Assembly: GCA_030035585.1 (NCBI GenBank)
Contig: CM057462.1
Span: 113,765,234-113,829,233 of the forward strand
Reading direction: 5' to 3'
Origin: Dugong dugon
Taxonomy: Eukaryota > Chordata > Mammalia > Sirenia > Dugongidae
DNA length: 64,000 nucleotides
In this document: positions 35,601 to 45,733 of the stretch, one piece after another
How the letters are laid out: every line of letters begins with the position of its first letter
How positions within the stretch are numbered: the first letter of the stretch is position 1
Notes under the pieces: model-generated
Seen by the model: the letters and a program-made list of their open reading frames with translations, nothing else
What the model was told of the DNA's origin: nothing
Database searches by the model: none
Position numbers and translations under genes: made by a program

Positions 35601-36138
35601 GAGCAACAGCACACTCCCATTGTTATTTTTTGACCTTTGCACATATTCGTGTGCCCCTTATGTTAAAAAATTCAGTAATGTAATTGCAGGCATTTTAGAG
35701 TATTTATATTTTAAAAATCTCCCCCTAAAGCATTTGCCAAACTTTGTGACATGATTTGATTTTCAGTGAACTAAGAATAATAAGAGAAGGGAAACAGTCA
35801 TCTGCCTTTGGCACTTGCCGAGTTTAGAAAATTTAACTAATTCAGATGTGTTAGTTGCAATATTATGGAAAGGAGATGTAGACAAAATCCATTAAAAGTA
35901 GCTTCTCTTTTCCTTTCTCTAACTAAATCCCTAGAGTTTACTCTCAAGGGCGTTCTCAAGGCCATAAACTCATGAACCTTACTAAAGTGAAACACCTTCA
36001 TGATATCTCTCTGAGGGTCAAGGAAAGGAAGCTTTGTGCATATGTAAGCATTAGGCTGGTCTTTAAAAGGATGTAGTTAAGTGGGGTTCACTGTACTGGG
36101 AACTCTCATGGGTTCATTTTTTCTGCTACACTGGGTAG

Positions 36139-36335
36139 CGCGTTCATATCCGATTTTCAGCGCATGATTGCTCCTAGTTATCTCTCAGTATTCCTGCTTC
36201 CAAGGTTCAGCCATTCAGTCCATCTTCCTTTCTCTGGGCGAAGAAGAGTGGGTCAGAAGGCAGAAGACGACTGAGAGCTGTTTTCTGACTGCTTCAGAGC
36301 CCAGCCGCGGATGCCCTCCGTGTCTGAGGAACACG
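36139..36335. other. CpG cluster in CpG-poor intergenic DNA
   Basis: I count ten CpG dinucleotides in 197 bases, starting at 36139, 36141, 36151, 36161, 36239, 36268, 36306, 36308, 36319 and 36334. Flanking kilobases have long runs without any. No repeat signature is visible. It is below the length of a formal CpG island. A 60-codon frame overlaps it without recognised homology. Confidence 0.6.
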
Positions 36336-36537
36336 GGTAGGGGAGGTTAAACTCTTGTCCTATAGCACTAGCTTCACAGAATAATGAAAGCACTGATATT
36401 TTCTTTGCCACTCTCCTATCCACATCCTTTATGCTCTGCTAAAGCCTTTTTCAGAGTTTGTTAATAAATGTCACAGAGAAATTACGTTTGGGAAATATTG
36501 GGTAAAGAAAAGTTACGCAGCCTTTATTTGTTTTGCT

Positions 36538-36571
36538 CTGTGTGTCTGTGTGTGTGTGTGTGTGTGTGTTC
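36538..36571 (+). repeat. (TG)n microsatellite
   Basis: A run of about 15 TG units with one interruption by C. Confidence 0.95.
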
Positions 36572-36699
36572 GTGTTCCTAAAATGCCTCTCAGAGCCCTT
36601 AATATGCTCTTATGCATTGTGGACATTTAAGAGGGAGAGGTTGTATGCAACCCTTACCAATTATATTTAACCACAAAATACTTCTTTCTTCCTAGCACC

Positions 36700-37332
36700 T
36701 TTTAGGAATTGAATTGCGATCTCCAAAAGTACGTATTGAAATCTTGACCCCTATACCTGTAAATGGAGTCCCTGGGTCATGAGAATGGTTAAGCAATTGG
36801 CTACTAACTGAAAGGCTGAAGTTCAAGTCCACCCAGAGGTGCCTCAGAAGAAAGACCTGGCAATCTACTTCCTAAAAATCAGCCATTGAAAACGCTGTGA
36901 AGCACAGTTTTGCTCCGACATACATGGTGTCGCCATGAGTCAGAGTCGACTCAGTGGCAACTCATTTGTTTTGGTTTTGTTTGTTTGTTTTATACCTATA
37001 AATATGATCCTGTTTTAAAATAGGGAATTCTTTCTTATGTTAACAATGCCATACCTGAGTAGGGTAGGTTCTAAATCTAATCACTTCTGAGTTATAAAAA
37101 GAGCAGAATGGACACAGAGACCCAACACAGGGGAAGATAGACAATGTGAGGATTGTGTACAAGCAAAGAAACACCAAGGACAGAACTAAGAGAGGGTCTC
37201 ACAGGAGGAATCAATGTAGCCAAGACCCTGATTAGGACTTTTAGCCTCCAAACTATGAAAAAACAAATTTCTGTTCTTTAAAAACCCCACACTTGTGCTA
37301 TTTCTGTAATGGCAGCTCTAGGTAACTAAGAC
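36700..37332 (+). mobile_element. MaLR-type LTR interrupted by an AfroSINE
   Basis: The start 'aggaattgaattgcgatctc', the middle 'ataaaaagagcagaatggac' with 'acagagacccaacac', and the end 'ggcagctctaggtaactaag' follow the order of MaLR/MLT1-class LTRs. The SINE occupies 36,765-36,990, so the LTR is older than the SINE. Confidence 0.6.
36765..36990 (+). mobile_element. AfroSINE, long type
   Basis: Head 'ggagtccctgggtcatgaga', B-box-like 'gttcaagtccacccagagg', then the extra middle module 'gaagaaagacctggcaatct' and 'aaaaatcagccattgaaaac', and the tail 'tcgccatgagtcagagtcga'. A 13-bp duplication with one mismatch flanks it: 'tatacctgtaaat' at 36,752-36,764 and 'tatacctataaat' at 36,991-37,003. 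Confidence 0.93.
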
Positions 37333-37559
37333 GGCAGCTTGCAAGGCCAGTGTTCTTCTAAGAGACACTTTTGAAAACACATCTCTACTGTTTTCCTCGG
37401 TTGCCTGTTTAAGACTAAGAACTGTTTGGTTTGGGGACTTCCTCTCTGTGCACCTGTCCCTCATTCTTCTCCCCAGTATCCCTCACCCCTGCTTTTCTGT
37501 TCTATTCCTCTCTTTAGCTTTCTTACTTCTCCTCCCATTATTCTGTTTTCAAAAATATT

Positions 37560-37700
37560 AAATAACTATGGAGTGCCTGCAGTAGTGCCTCCTAGGTGCC
37601 AGGCTCTGGGAGCACAGCTAGAAGAGATCACTTAAGGGCCCTGCTCTGGAATGTTCTACACTGGGGAGAGGCAGTACTAAACAGTAAACAAATAAATATA
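37560..37700 (+). repeat. Ancient interspersed repeat fragment
   Basis: 'ggtgccaggctctgggagca', then 'ggccctgctctggaatgttc', matches the opening of the old family seen at 35,290 and 25,060. Confidence 0.5.
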
Positions 37701-38230
37701 CAAGTGGATTTTATCTACTGAATTTTGTGAACTGAATCTGAGTCAACTTGCTATCTACAAATTGGGTTATTTCTGGTTAGATAATATTCATCATCACACG
37801 CTTTGAGATGGAGGAGGGTGAGCTACTCCCCCCAAAACCTTGCTGTTAGGTTATAATGAAAGCAAATCTCACTCCAAATTCTGCCACATATACAGTTTTT
37901 TATGAAATAAAATATATTAGCAAGCAGGCACAGGACAATTAATACAATCTGTTCTGTGGCTTTATGGAGTGCAACCCCTTGCTCCTTTGAGTTATCCCCA
38001 TACTATCGTCCATGCAAGTTTCATTCAAGGCAGAGGTGACAATATTCCAGAGGTAGGATTCTGCTACCCTCATGGTCAGCATTAGGCAAGCAAAACTCTT
38101 CTAAATGGTTGGACGTGGAAGATTTGGGGATCAAGCTTTGTGTTCCAATCCCAAACGTAAATGGTTTCCTAGTTTCCTATACCTTGTTTATGCCAGAATG
38201 GGAGATATGACCAAAATATTTTTGACACAT
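37701..38230. other. Single-copy intergenic DNA
   Basis: Nothing assignable seen. Confidence 0.4.
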
Positions 38231-38237
38231 CCACCTT

Positions 38238-38346
38238 TAATTTTACCAATGAGAGCCCATTTCTATCATTCATCATGCTAATTAACAAGGCACTAATTTC
38301 ACCAATAAAAATCTACTTCTGACATTCACTATGCTAATTAGCAAAA
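38238..38346 (+). repeat. 56-bp imperfect tandem duplication with POU/homeodomain-like sites
   Basis: Bases 38,238-38,290 recur 56 bases later at about 75% identity by eye. 'accaat' is at 38,245 and 38,301. 'atgctaatta' is at 38,275 and 38,331. Each copy thus carries an octamer-like ATGCTAAT joined to TAATTA. Confidence 0.7.
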
Positions 38347-38790
38347 CATCTTTATCAGGAGATAAATATAGCTGAAGTGCTCTGAGTAGTCTCCTCTGGT
38401 GTGTGGCCTTTTTGATACAATATTAGCTAATAGCTTCCCACCATCCTCTGGGGGAGTGAATTCCCGATTAGAATTCTAGCTTCACCTGGGATATAACTTC
38501 ATAACACATCTTTAGATCATAAAGTCTACTCTGATACATCTTATGTAAATTAACTGGGTGGCCTTTAAGTCCTATAAAGAAAATAAAAACAAGTTAGTGA
38601 CTTGGAGTTTATCTGAGTAGGTCTCTAGGAGGAGAATGGGCAATATCGAAAGATATTTTAACTAAGATCCCAATGAAGAGAGCAGTAATAACATCTCAGG
38701 GTTGTGCAATCCAGGCAGAGGTAAAAGGAAGTACAAAGGTTCCAACGCAAAAGCAAGCTTGACGTATTCAAGAAACCAAGGTAAGTCCAA

Positions 38791-39016
38791 TATCTTAGTT
38801 TCTTAGGTCTGCAGTCACAAAATACCACAATGTGGGTGGCTTTAAAGAACAGAAATCTATTGTCTCACAATTCTGGAGGTTAGAAGTTTAAATCAGGGTA
38901 TCAGCCGTGTTGATTCTTCCTGAGGGCTCTGAGATTGAAACTGTCCCATGTCTCTCTCCTAGCTTCTGGTGGCTCCTGGCAGTCCTTGGTGTTCCTTGGC
39001 TTGCATCTGTCTTGTG
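38791..39016 (-). mobile_element. MaLR-type LTR, 3' part (split by RTE)
   Basis: 'ggtggctttaaagaacagaa' and 'tctattgtctcacaattctg' with 'gaggttagaagt' are the antisense of the usual MaLR LTR 3' half. The other half resumes at 41,417. Confidence 0.8.
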
Positions 39017-41416
39017 TTGTTGTTAGGTGCCGACAAGTCGGTTCCAACTCATAGCAACACTATGCGCCACAGAATGAAACACTGCCTGGTCCTGCGCCAT
39101 GCTCACAATCATTTTTATGCTTGAGCCCATTGTTGCAGCCACTGTGTAAATCCATCTCACTGAGAGTCTTCCTCTTTTCCACTGACCCTGTACTTTACCA
39201 AGTATGATGTCCTTCTCCAGGGACTGATCCCTCCTGACAATCTGTCCAAAGTATGTAAGACGAAGTCTCGCCATTGTTCCTTCTAAGGAGCATTCTGTTT
39301 GTACTTCTTCCAAGACACATTTGTTCATTCTTTCAGCAGTCCATGGTATATTCAATATTCTTCACCAACACCACAATTCAAAGACGTCAATTCTTCTTCG
39401 GTCTTCCTTATTCGTTGTCCAGCTTTCAGATGCATATGACACGATTGAAAACACCATGGCTTGGGTCAGGCGCACCTTAGTCTTCAAGGTGACATCTTTG
39501 CTTTTCAACACTTTAAAGAGGTCTTTTGCAGCAGGTGTACCCAATGCAATGTGTCTTTTGATTTCCTGACTGCTGCTTCCATGGGTGTTGATTGTGTATC
39601 CAAGTAAAATGAAATCCTTGACAACTTCAATCTTTTCTCCATTTATCATGATATTGCTTATTGGTCCAGTTGCGAGGATTTTTGTTTTCTTTATGTTGAG
39701 GTGTAATCCATACTGAAGGCTGTGGTCTTTGATCTTCACCAGTAAGTGCTTCAAGTCCTCTTCACTTTCAGCAAGCAAGGTTGTGTCATCTGCATATTGC
39801 AGGTTGTTAATGAGGCTTCCTCCAATCCTGATGCCCCTTTCTTCTTCGTATAGTCCACCTTCTCAGATTATTTGCTCAGCATACAGATTGAATAGATATG
39901 GTGAAGGGATGCAACCCTGACACATACCTTTCCTGACTTTAAACCATGCAATATCGCCTTGTTCTGTCTGAACAACTGCCTCTTGATCTGTGTACAAGGT
40001 TCCTCATTAGCACAATTAGGTGTTCTAGAATTCCCATTCTTCGCAATGTTATCCATAATTTGCTATGATCCAGACAATCGAATGCCTTTGCGTAGTGAAT
40101 AAAACACAGGTAAACATCTTTCTGGTATTCTCTGCTTTCAGCCAGGATCCATCTGACATCAGCAATGATATCCCTGGTTCCACGTCCTCTTCTGAATCTG
40201 GCCTGAATTTCTGGCAGTTCCCTGTCGATATACTGCTGCAGCCACTTTTGAATGATCTTCAGCAAAATTTTACTTGTGTGTGATATTAATGATATTGTTT
40301 GATAATTTCCACATTCAGTTGAATCACCTTTCTTGGGAATAGGCATAAATATGGATCTCTTCCAGTCAGTTGGCCAGGTAGCTGTCTTCCAAATTTATTG
40401 TTATAGACAAGTGAGCACTTCCAGTGCTTCAACAGTTTGTTGAAACATCTCAACTGATATTCCATCAGTTCCTGGAGTCTTGTTTTTCACCAATGCCTTC
40501 AGTGCAGCTTGGACTTCTTCCTTCAGTACCATCAGCTCCTGATCATATGCTACCTCTTGAAATGGTTGAATGTCGACCAGTTCTTTTTGGTATAATGACT
40601 CTGTGTATTCCTTCCATCTTCTTTTGATGCTTCCTGCATCGTTTAATATTTTCCCCATAGAATCCTTGACTATTACAACTCGAGGCTTGAATTTTTAATT
40701 CAGTTCTTTCAGCTTGAGGAATGCCGAGTGTGTTCTTCCCTTTTGGTTTTCTGTCTCCAGCTCTTTGCACATGTCATAATACGTTACTTTGTCTTCTCTC
40801 GCCACCTTTTGAAATCTTCTGTTCAGTTCTTTTACTTCATCATTTCTTCCTTTTGCTTTAGCTACTCAACGTTCAAGAGCAAGTTTCAGAGTCTCCTCTG
40901 ACATCCATTTCAGTCTTTTCTTTCTTTCCTGTCTTTTTAATGACCTCTTGCTTTCTTCGTGTATGATGTCCTTGATATCATTCCACAACTCATCTGGTCT
41001 TCAGTTGTTAGTGTTCAACGCGTCAAATCTATTCTTGAGATGGTCTCTAAATTCAGGTGGGATATATTCAAGGTCATACTTTGGCTCTCGTGGACTTGTT
41101 TTAATTTTCTTCAGTTTCCACTTGAACTTGCTTATGAGCAATTGATGGTCTGTTCCTCAGTCAGCCCCTGGCCTTGTTCTGATGGATGATATTGAGCTTT
41201 TCCATCATCCCTTTCCACAGATGTAGTCGATTTGATTCCTGTGTATTCCATCTGGTGAGGTTCATGTGTTTAGTCGCTGTTTATATTGGTGAAAAAAGGT
41301 ATTTGCAATGAAGAAGTCACTGGTCTTGCAAAATTCTACCATGCAATCTCCACCAACATTTCTATCACCAAGGCCTATATTTTCCCACTACCTATCCTTC
41401 TTCTTTGTTTCTGACT
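39017..41416 (-). mobile_element. RTE (BovB-like) LINE, 5'-truncated
   Basis: On minus the element runs from the late endonuclease domain through the reverse transcriptase to the 3' end 'ggcacctaacaacaaca' (39,018-39,034 on plus). It is inserted within a MaLR-type LTR. The probable target duplication is 'atctgtcttgtg' at 39,005-39,016 and 'atctgccttgta' at 41,417-41,428 (10 of 12 match). The full RTE is about 3.2 kb, so roughly the first quarter is missing. Its 3' end is the sequence shared by all SINE tails in this window. Confidence 0.92.
39023..41416 (-). pseudogene. RTE LINE endonuclease/reverse transcriptase, broken
   Basis: In RTE elements one protein carries an APE-type endonuclease and a reverse transcriptase that copies RNA at the nicked target. 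Here the endonuclease end is visible near 41,290-41,390 (VEFCKTSDFFIANTFF). The linker and fingers follow at 40,940-41,140 and 40,401-40,770. Then comes the reverse transcriptase core, with 'MPIPKKGDSTECGNYQTISL' near 40,346 and RGRGTRDIIADVRWI. The catalytic box YADD is at 39,785-39,796. The C-terminal region FELWCW to LTYFGQIVRRDQSLEKDI runs from 39,362 to 39,100. The fragments are separated by stops and frame changes; one stop just before the EGGLYEEERG segment is a TGA that could be a decayed CGA. No function is expected. Confidence 0.9.
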
Positions 41417-41640
41417 ATCTGCCTTGTAGTCACATAAATATTCTTCTTCTAACTCTCCTTTGTTCTGTTCTTTCTTAAGATACCATTCAGGTGGTATTAG
41501 GACCCACCATACTCCAATATGACCTCATGTTACCTGATAATATTTTCAAAGACACTATTCCAAACAAGGACACATTCACTGTTAGCAGGAGTCAGGACTT
41601 CAACATGTCTTTTGTGGGGGACACAATTCAATCCACAACA
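41417..41640 (-). mobile_element. MaLR-type LTR, 5' part (split by RTE)
   Basis: 'ggtattaggacccaccatac', 'gacctcatgttacctgataa' and the end 'gggggacacaattcaatcca' with 'caaca' are the antisense of a MaLR LTR 5' half, which starts TGTTGTGGATTGAATTGTG. Together with 38,791-39,016 it makes one LTR of about 450 bp. Confidence 0.85.
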
Positions 41641-41910
41641 TCCAGTGCGGCCAGCGCAGTGAGACACCACCAGAATGAGAGGAAAGCTCACAGGTGGCAT
41701 GTTGGCCATATTAAGGAGTTTGGATTCTATTCCAAATGAAATGAGAATTTTTTGCAGAGTTTTAAGGAGGGTGGTGACATCAGATTTACATTTTAAAAGA
41801 GGTCTCTCTGCTGTGGGAGGAGAATGGATTGCAGGAAGGCAAGAGAGGAATCTGTGAGACCATTTAGGAATCAGTTGCAGTTCATAAAAGAGATTCTATC
41901 ACCAGCACCT
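41641..41910 (+). repeat. Ancient interspersed repeat (same family as 13,801-14,430)
   Basis: 'ttaaggagtttggattctat', 'gtgacatcagatttacattt', 'gaggagaatggattgcagga' and 'ccatttaggaatcagttgca' match the later part of the old family. It appears to resume after the AfroSINE at about 42,100-42,360. Confidence 0.6.
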
Positions 41911-42080
41911 GCTTTCGAGTTGACTCCAATTCATGACAACCCCACATGTGTCAGAGTAGAACTATTCTCCATAGGGTTTTCAATAACTCATTTTTTGGAA
42001 GTAGGTCTCCAGGGCACTGAATGTCCAACCTTTCAGTTAGCCGTCAAGTGCATTAACCATTTGCACCACTTAGGGACTCC
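41911..42080 (-). mobile_element. AfroSINE, diverged
   Basis: Read on minus: 'ggagtccctaagtggtgcaa' head, then 'ctgaaaggttggacattcag', 'gaaaaccctatggagaatag' and the tail 'catgaattggagtcaactcg'. It sits within the ancient repeat, which it interrupts. Confidence 0.8.
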
Positions 42081-42099
42081 TAGGAAAAGGATTATGTTG

Positions 42100-42360
42100 G
42101 ACTAATTTAAGGTGGAAAGAGGAAGGTCAAGAGAAATGAGAGATTTAGTGATATATTTGGAAGTAGAGCCAATTAGGAGGCAGACTGAGTATAAAAGGAA
42201 CAAAAACTTCAATTTTGGCCTTGTGCCACTAGGTTGATTGTGGTGTCATTTGCTAAGATGGGAGGGGTTGAGAGATAAGCAAGTTTTTTGGGCAGCAGAG
42301 TAAGGAAAGGGGCTGAACATGACAGAATGAGATCCTTAACATGTATGGAGATCAGGATCC
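42100..42360 (+). repeat. Ancient interspersed repeat, continuation
   Basis: 'gagccaattaggaggcagac' and the following purine-rich sequence continue the element that starts at 41,641. Confidence 0.45.
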
Positions 42361-42629
42361 ACCTGTAAGGCCATAAATTCTAAAGCCAGTTTCTTCTGCT
42401 AAAGCAAACAAATTTTTTCAAGGTTCATGGAAATTGCTAGAAGCACAGTAAAGCCATCAGCAGCATTATGCTATTGATTCCTTTCAGAGGTTTTAAATAA
42501 GAAGTCCTATCCTTCTTTTCTTGGGAATCTAAAAGCTTTCTGAAAAATGAAATGTAATTCTTCATGTTAGTGTCTGGAAGCCCTGCTCTAACAGTCATAG
42601 GCTGTGAGGCAGTTATTGAGGACCAGAAG

Positions 42630-42775
42630 ACATCACAGCCTTGGAATTAGAAGATAAAGAATCAAACTCTGGCTATGCTCCTGATTAGCACTATGACCTT
42701 GCACAAGTGTGGAAGCCTCAGTCCTCTCATTTGTAAAAGGGAGGTAATGATGCCTATGAAGTGAACATTAAATAA
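42630..42775 (+). mobile_element. MIR SINE
   Basis: 'gattagcactatgaccttgc', 'agcctcagtcctctcatttg' and 'taaaagggaggtaatgatgc' are the MIR core in order. Confidence 0.85.
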
Positions 42776-42780
42776 AGTTC

Positions 42781-42942
42781 CAAACCAAGACTGTTGCCAT
42801 CAAGTCGTATCAGACTCATAGCGACCCTATAGGACAGAGTAGAACTGCCCCACAGAGTTTCCAAGGAGTGGCTGGTGGATTCGAACTGCCCACCTTTTGG
42901 TTAGCAGCCAAGTTCTTAACCATTGCACCACCAGGGCTCCTT
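42781..42942 (-). mobile_element. AfroSINE, full length, short type
   Basis: Read on minus: 'aaggagccctggtggtgcaa' head, 'ttggctgctaaccaaaaggt', and tail 'gtcgctatgagtctgatacg'. A short duplication 'aaagttc' is visible at 42,774-42,780 and 42,944-42,950. It directly follows a MIR. Confidence 0.92.
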
Positions 42943-43205
42943 AAAAGTTCTTATACTCAGTAAAATTGTTAAAAAAATGTTAGACGTTACATTTATTATG
43001 ATTTTAAAAAATTCCTAAAAACGCAGGCCTCATGTGTGAATGTAATAAATATGAAACCCATGTATTGAACTCTATGCAGGGTTGTCATTTTTACAGACAT
43101 TCCAAATATATAAATTACCAAGTTTCCCAAAAATATATACTCCCTAGCATCTAAGAAGTGAGCCTGGGTAATAAGCCTATTACTTCTTAACTAAAACTCA
43201 TTTAG

Positions 43206-43390
43206 TCCAGTGGTACCCAAAGTTCACTACAGCAAAATCACCTGGGGAGCTTTCAAAAAACACCACTTCCTAGGCTGCGCCCTACAGAATCAGAATCTTT
43301 GGGGATGGGCCCATAAAAAAGCATTTATCAAATACTTCCCCGGTGATGGTGATGAACTGGCCCACACAGCCCACTTAGGAGCCAGTCTGT
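43206..43390 (+). mobile_element. MER5A-like hAT-Charlie element
   Basis: 'ccagtggtacccaaagttca', 'aaaatcacctggggagcttt', 'cctacagaatcagaatcttt' and 'ggggatgggccca' are MER5A landmarks in order. Non-coding. Confidence 0.85.
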
Positions 43391-43904
43391 AGGTGAGAAA
43401 ACTGAGATGCACAGAAGTAATCCAGCAGCACAACTGGACTGAGAGACTTCTTTTGCAATCTATACCAACATGCCTTCTATTCTTTCTCATGGGCTCCATC
43501 CCATGCCTGTGTCTAAATAAGAAAGCCTTGATAGGAAACAACAGTAAAAGCGAAGGCCCTTTTGTGCCAAGAATAGGACATGGATCTCTATATTCAATTT
43601 AAACACAAAAATAAGCGATTACGCATAGGACTAAAGTTTAAAGTGCTTCAGAATGAGCTCAGGAGTGACAGATCTCCAAGCCTACCAAAATTAGACAGAG
43701 AGCCTACATATGTGCATATACTTGGTCTCTCCCTTGTACTTAAGTTGGGTTTCATTGGCAATTGTTTGTTGTGGCTAGGTATGGGTCCACTGGCAACTGT
43801 TTGTTATGGAGCCCTAGGGATATTTAATGCCTATTTTTCTGTTACATGAGGTTGCAAAATGGTGTGTGAAAGATTGACAGCTTTGGAGATAGATCTATAT
43901 AACT
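43391..43904. other. Single-copy intergenic DNA
   Basis: No gene or named repeat recognised. A frame at 43,580-43,849 (89 codons) has no family resemblance. Confidence 0.4.
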
Positions 43905-44065
43905 TGAAAATGTTGCTTAACCCTCTAAGGCTCATGTTCCCCAATATAAAATTATTTTATCTATTCTGCAATGTTTTTTGTAATGCATACAAAAATATAT
44001 GCAAAACACCTAGCACATAATTAGCACTCATTAAATACTAATTGTCCCTGTTATTATTATTAAGC
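43905..44065 (+). mobile_element. MIR SINE fragment
   Basis: 'ttgcttaaccctctaaggct' and 'caaaacacctagcacataat' with 'tagcactcattaaatact' are MIR-like, diverged in the middle. Confidence 0.65.
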
Positions 44066-44174
44066 TGTGTATATCATGCGAAGTACTGTAGAAGCTACAT
44101 GATCATGAAATGGTCTCTGTCCTCAAAGAGGGGAGACAGATGAGGAAACAAAGTATTATAATAGGATAATGTTT

Positions 44175-44400
44175 AAAATTATAGACTTTTGAAGCAGCTT
44201 GAATGCCAGCTCTGCCACTTACCAGCTGTGCAATCTTGGCCAAGTCACTTAACCTAACATGAAATTTCCTTATCTAGAGAGCTGAGATAGTTATACTCTA
44301 CACTTGCCTCCTAAAGTTGTTGTGATGTTTACAAAGATAATGCGTGTGGTATACATAGCACGGAGTCTAAAACATCATTGTATGTTCAGTAAACACAACC
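44175..44400 (+). mobile_element. MIR SINE
   Basis: 'ctctgccacttaccagctgt', 'ggccaagtcacttaacctaa' and 'catagcacggagtctaaaac' are the MIR core. It lies inside the older repeat that runs from about 44,075 to 44,860. Confidence 0.9.
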
Positions 44401-44860
44401 ATTCTCATCGTAAACGTGTCATGTTGTAAGTGGGCAATGGGTGTGATGGCAGTGCAAAGGAAGCTGTAATCCCATCTAAGGCATGGGGACAGTTTCTGTG
44501 CACAAAAACTTCCTGGAGGAGGCATTGCCAGAACTGAATCATGAAGGTCATATGGTGATAACACAGAAAAGACAAAGGAATCGTGTTCTGAGCAGATAAT
44601 AATAAGGTGGGATGCAATCAGTGAGCTAGGAATAATACAGCAGAGACGCAAGGAGTAGTGCAGAGCAGGGAGATGTGTGAATGAGACTGGGAAGATGGAG
44701 AAAAATAGGGAAGGAAGGGCATCATATAGGGCTAAGGAGCTTAGACTAAGTCTTACAGGAAATATAAAACCTTTCAAAGATTTTAAGTAGAGGAGTAACA
44801 TGATCAGATTTGTGTTTTTAAAAAGATGAGAATAAACAGTGTGATCCAATGGAATAAAAA
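44401..44860 (+). repeat. Ancient interspersed repeat (same family as 13,801-14,430)
   Basis: 'acttcctggaggaggcattg', 'gctaaggagcttagactaag' and 'gtaacatgatcagatttgtg' follow the family order. The minus-strand 178-codon frame (44,367-44,903), the longest in the window, is a by-product of this repeat and resembles no protein. Confidence 0.65.
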
Positions 44861-44989
44861 TAGCTAGGAGTGGGGAGGGGTTAGCACTTATGAACGTGGG
44901 CAATGCCTATGAACATTTTCTGAGCTAAATGACTTTTAAAACAATTTCCATTGCTGCTTTAAGATACTTTGCACAGATGTGAGAGTGTA

Positions 44990-45270
44990 TTTTTTTTCTG
45001 ACAGAATCTCATTTCTGCTCTAAATTCTTTATATCCTTTTGTTTGCCCTCATTTGTGTTTACACCACCTGTCAGTTTAGTATAATCTGTGATTTTAATGT
45101 GTTTTTCCCCCTCTTCCAGATCATTATTAAATGCGCTAAATAAAACCAGACCCATCACTGCCTCTGGCACTTCCCTCCCTGAGCACTTCCACCTAGCTCA
45201 ATATGCTGATTGTTATTGACAGAATACCTCTAAACTCCTTGAAACTTCCTTAGTACACTCTAGTCCATAA
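44990..45270 (+). repeat. Ancient amniote repeat, candidate exapted element
   Basis: 'tcttccagatcattattaaa' followed by 'aaataaaaccagacccatca' and 'ctgcctctggcacttccctc' resembles a very old repeat whose copies are often conserved near developmental genes. I can give the resemblance but not a trustworthy family name. Confidence 0.5.
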
Positions 45271-45532
45271 CTGTGAACAAGATAAATAGACAAGGAAATA
45301 TTTTCTCTTCAATTAGGCAAGACCAGGGGCCCTCTAGCTTGGTCCTGTGAGCCTTGCCCTTTCATTTAATCCCTCACAAAGATATGCCTATAGCATTCAA
45401 AAACGATGTTACTTGAGAGGTAACATGCAAATCCATGAGCTGTTGTTCATTGTTGTTGCTCAATGTGCTCTTCAATACAGATGTCCTAATGAATAGACCC
45501 AATCAATCTCTTCATTCTATGGCATTTGTATA

Positions 45533-45733
45533 TGTTGTTGTGTGCTCTCAAGTCAATTCCAACTCATAGTGGCTCTAGAGGACCGAGTAGAACTGTCCCA
45601 TAGGGTTTTCTTGGCTGTAATCTTTAGGGAGCAGTTTGCAGGGTCTTTTCTCCCACGGAGCCCCTGGGTGGGTTCGAATTGCCCACCTTTTGGCTAGCAG
45701 CTGAGGCTTAACCATTGCGCCACCAGGGCTCCT
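45533..45733 (-). mobile_element. AfroSINE, intermediate-length type
   Basis: Read on minus: 'ggagccctggtggcgcaatg' head, 'cacccaggggctccgtggga', 'taaagattacagccaagaaa', and tail 'ccactatgagttggaattga'. It has an extra segment between the B box and 'aaaccctatggg' that the short type lacks. An imperfect duplication is visible: 'gcatttgtat' at about 45,522 and 'gcatttatag' at about 45,735. Confidence 0.9.

Noticed and set aside
39023..40960. Reverse transcriptase frames as a host or retron-like gene
   Set aside because: The order of motifs, the 3' end and target duplication, and a second truncated copy at 63,563 show an RTE LINE relic with stops and frameshifts.
44367..44903. 178-codon minus-strand open frame, longest in the window
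   Set aside because: It lies antisense within an old interspersed repeat (44,401-44,860) plus part of a MIR. The composition is hydrophobic by chance, and I know no protein like it.
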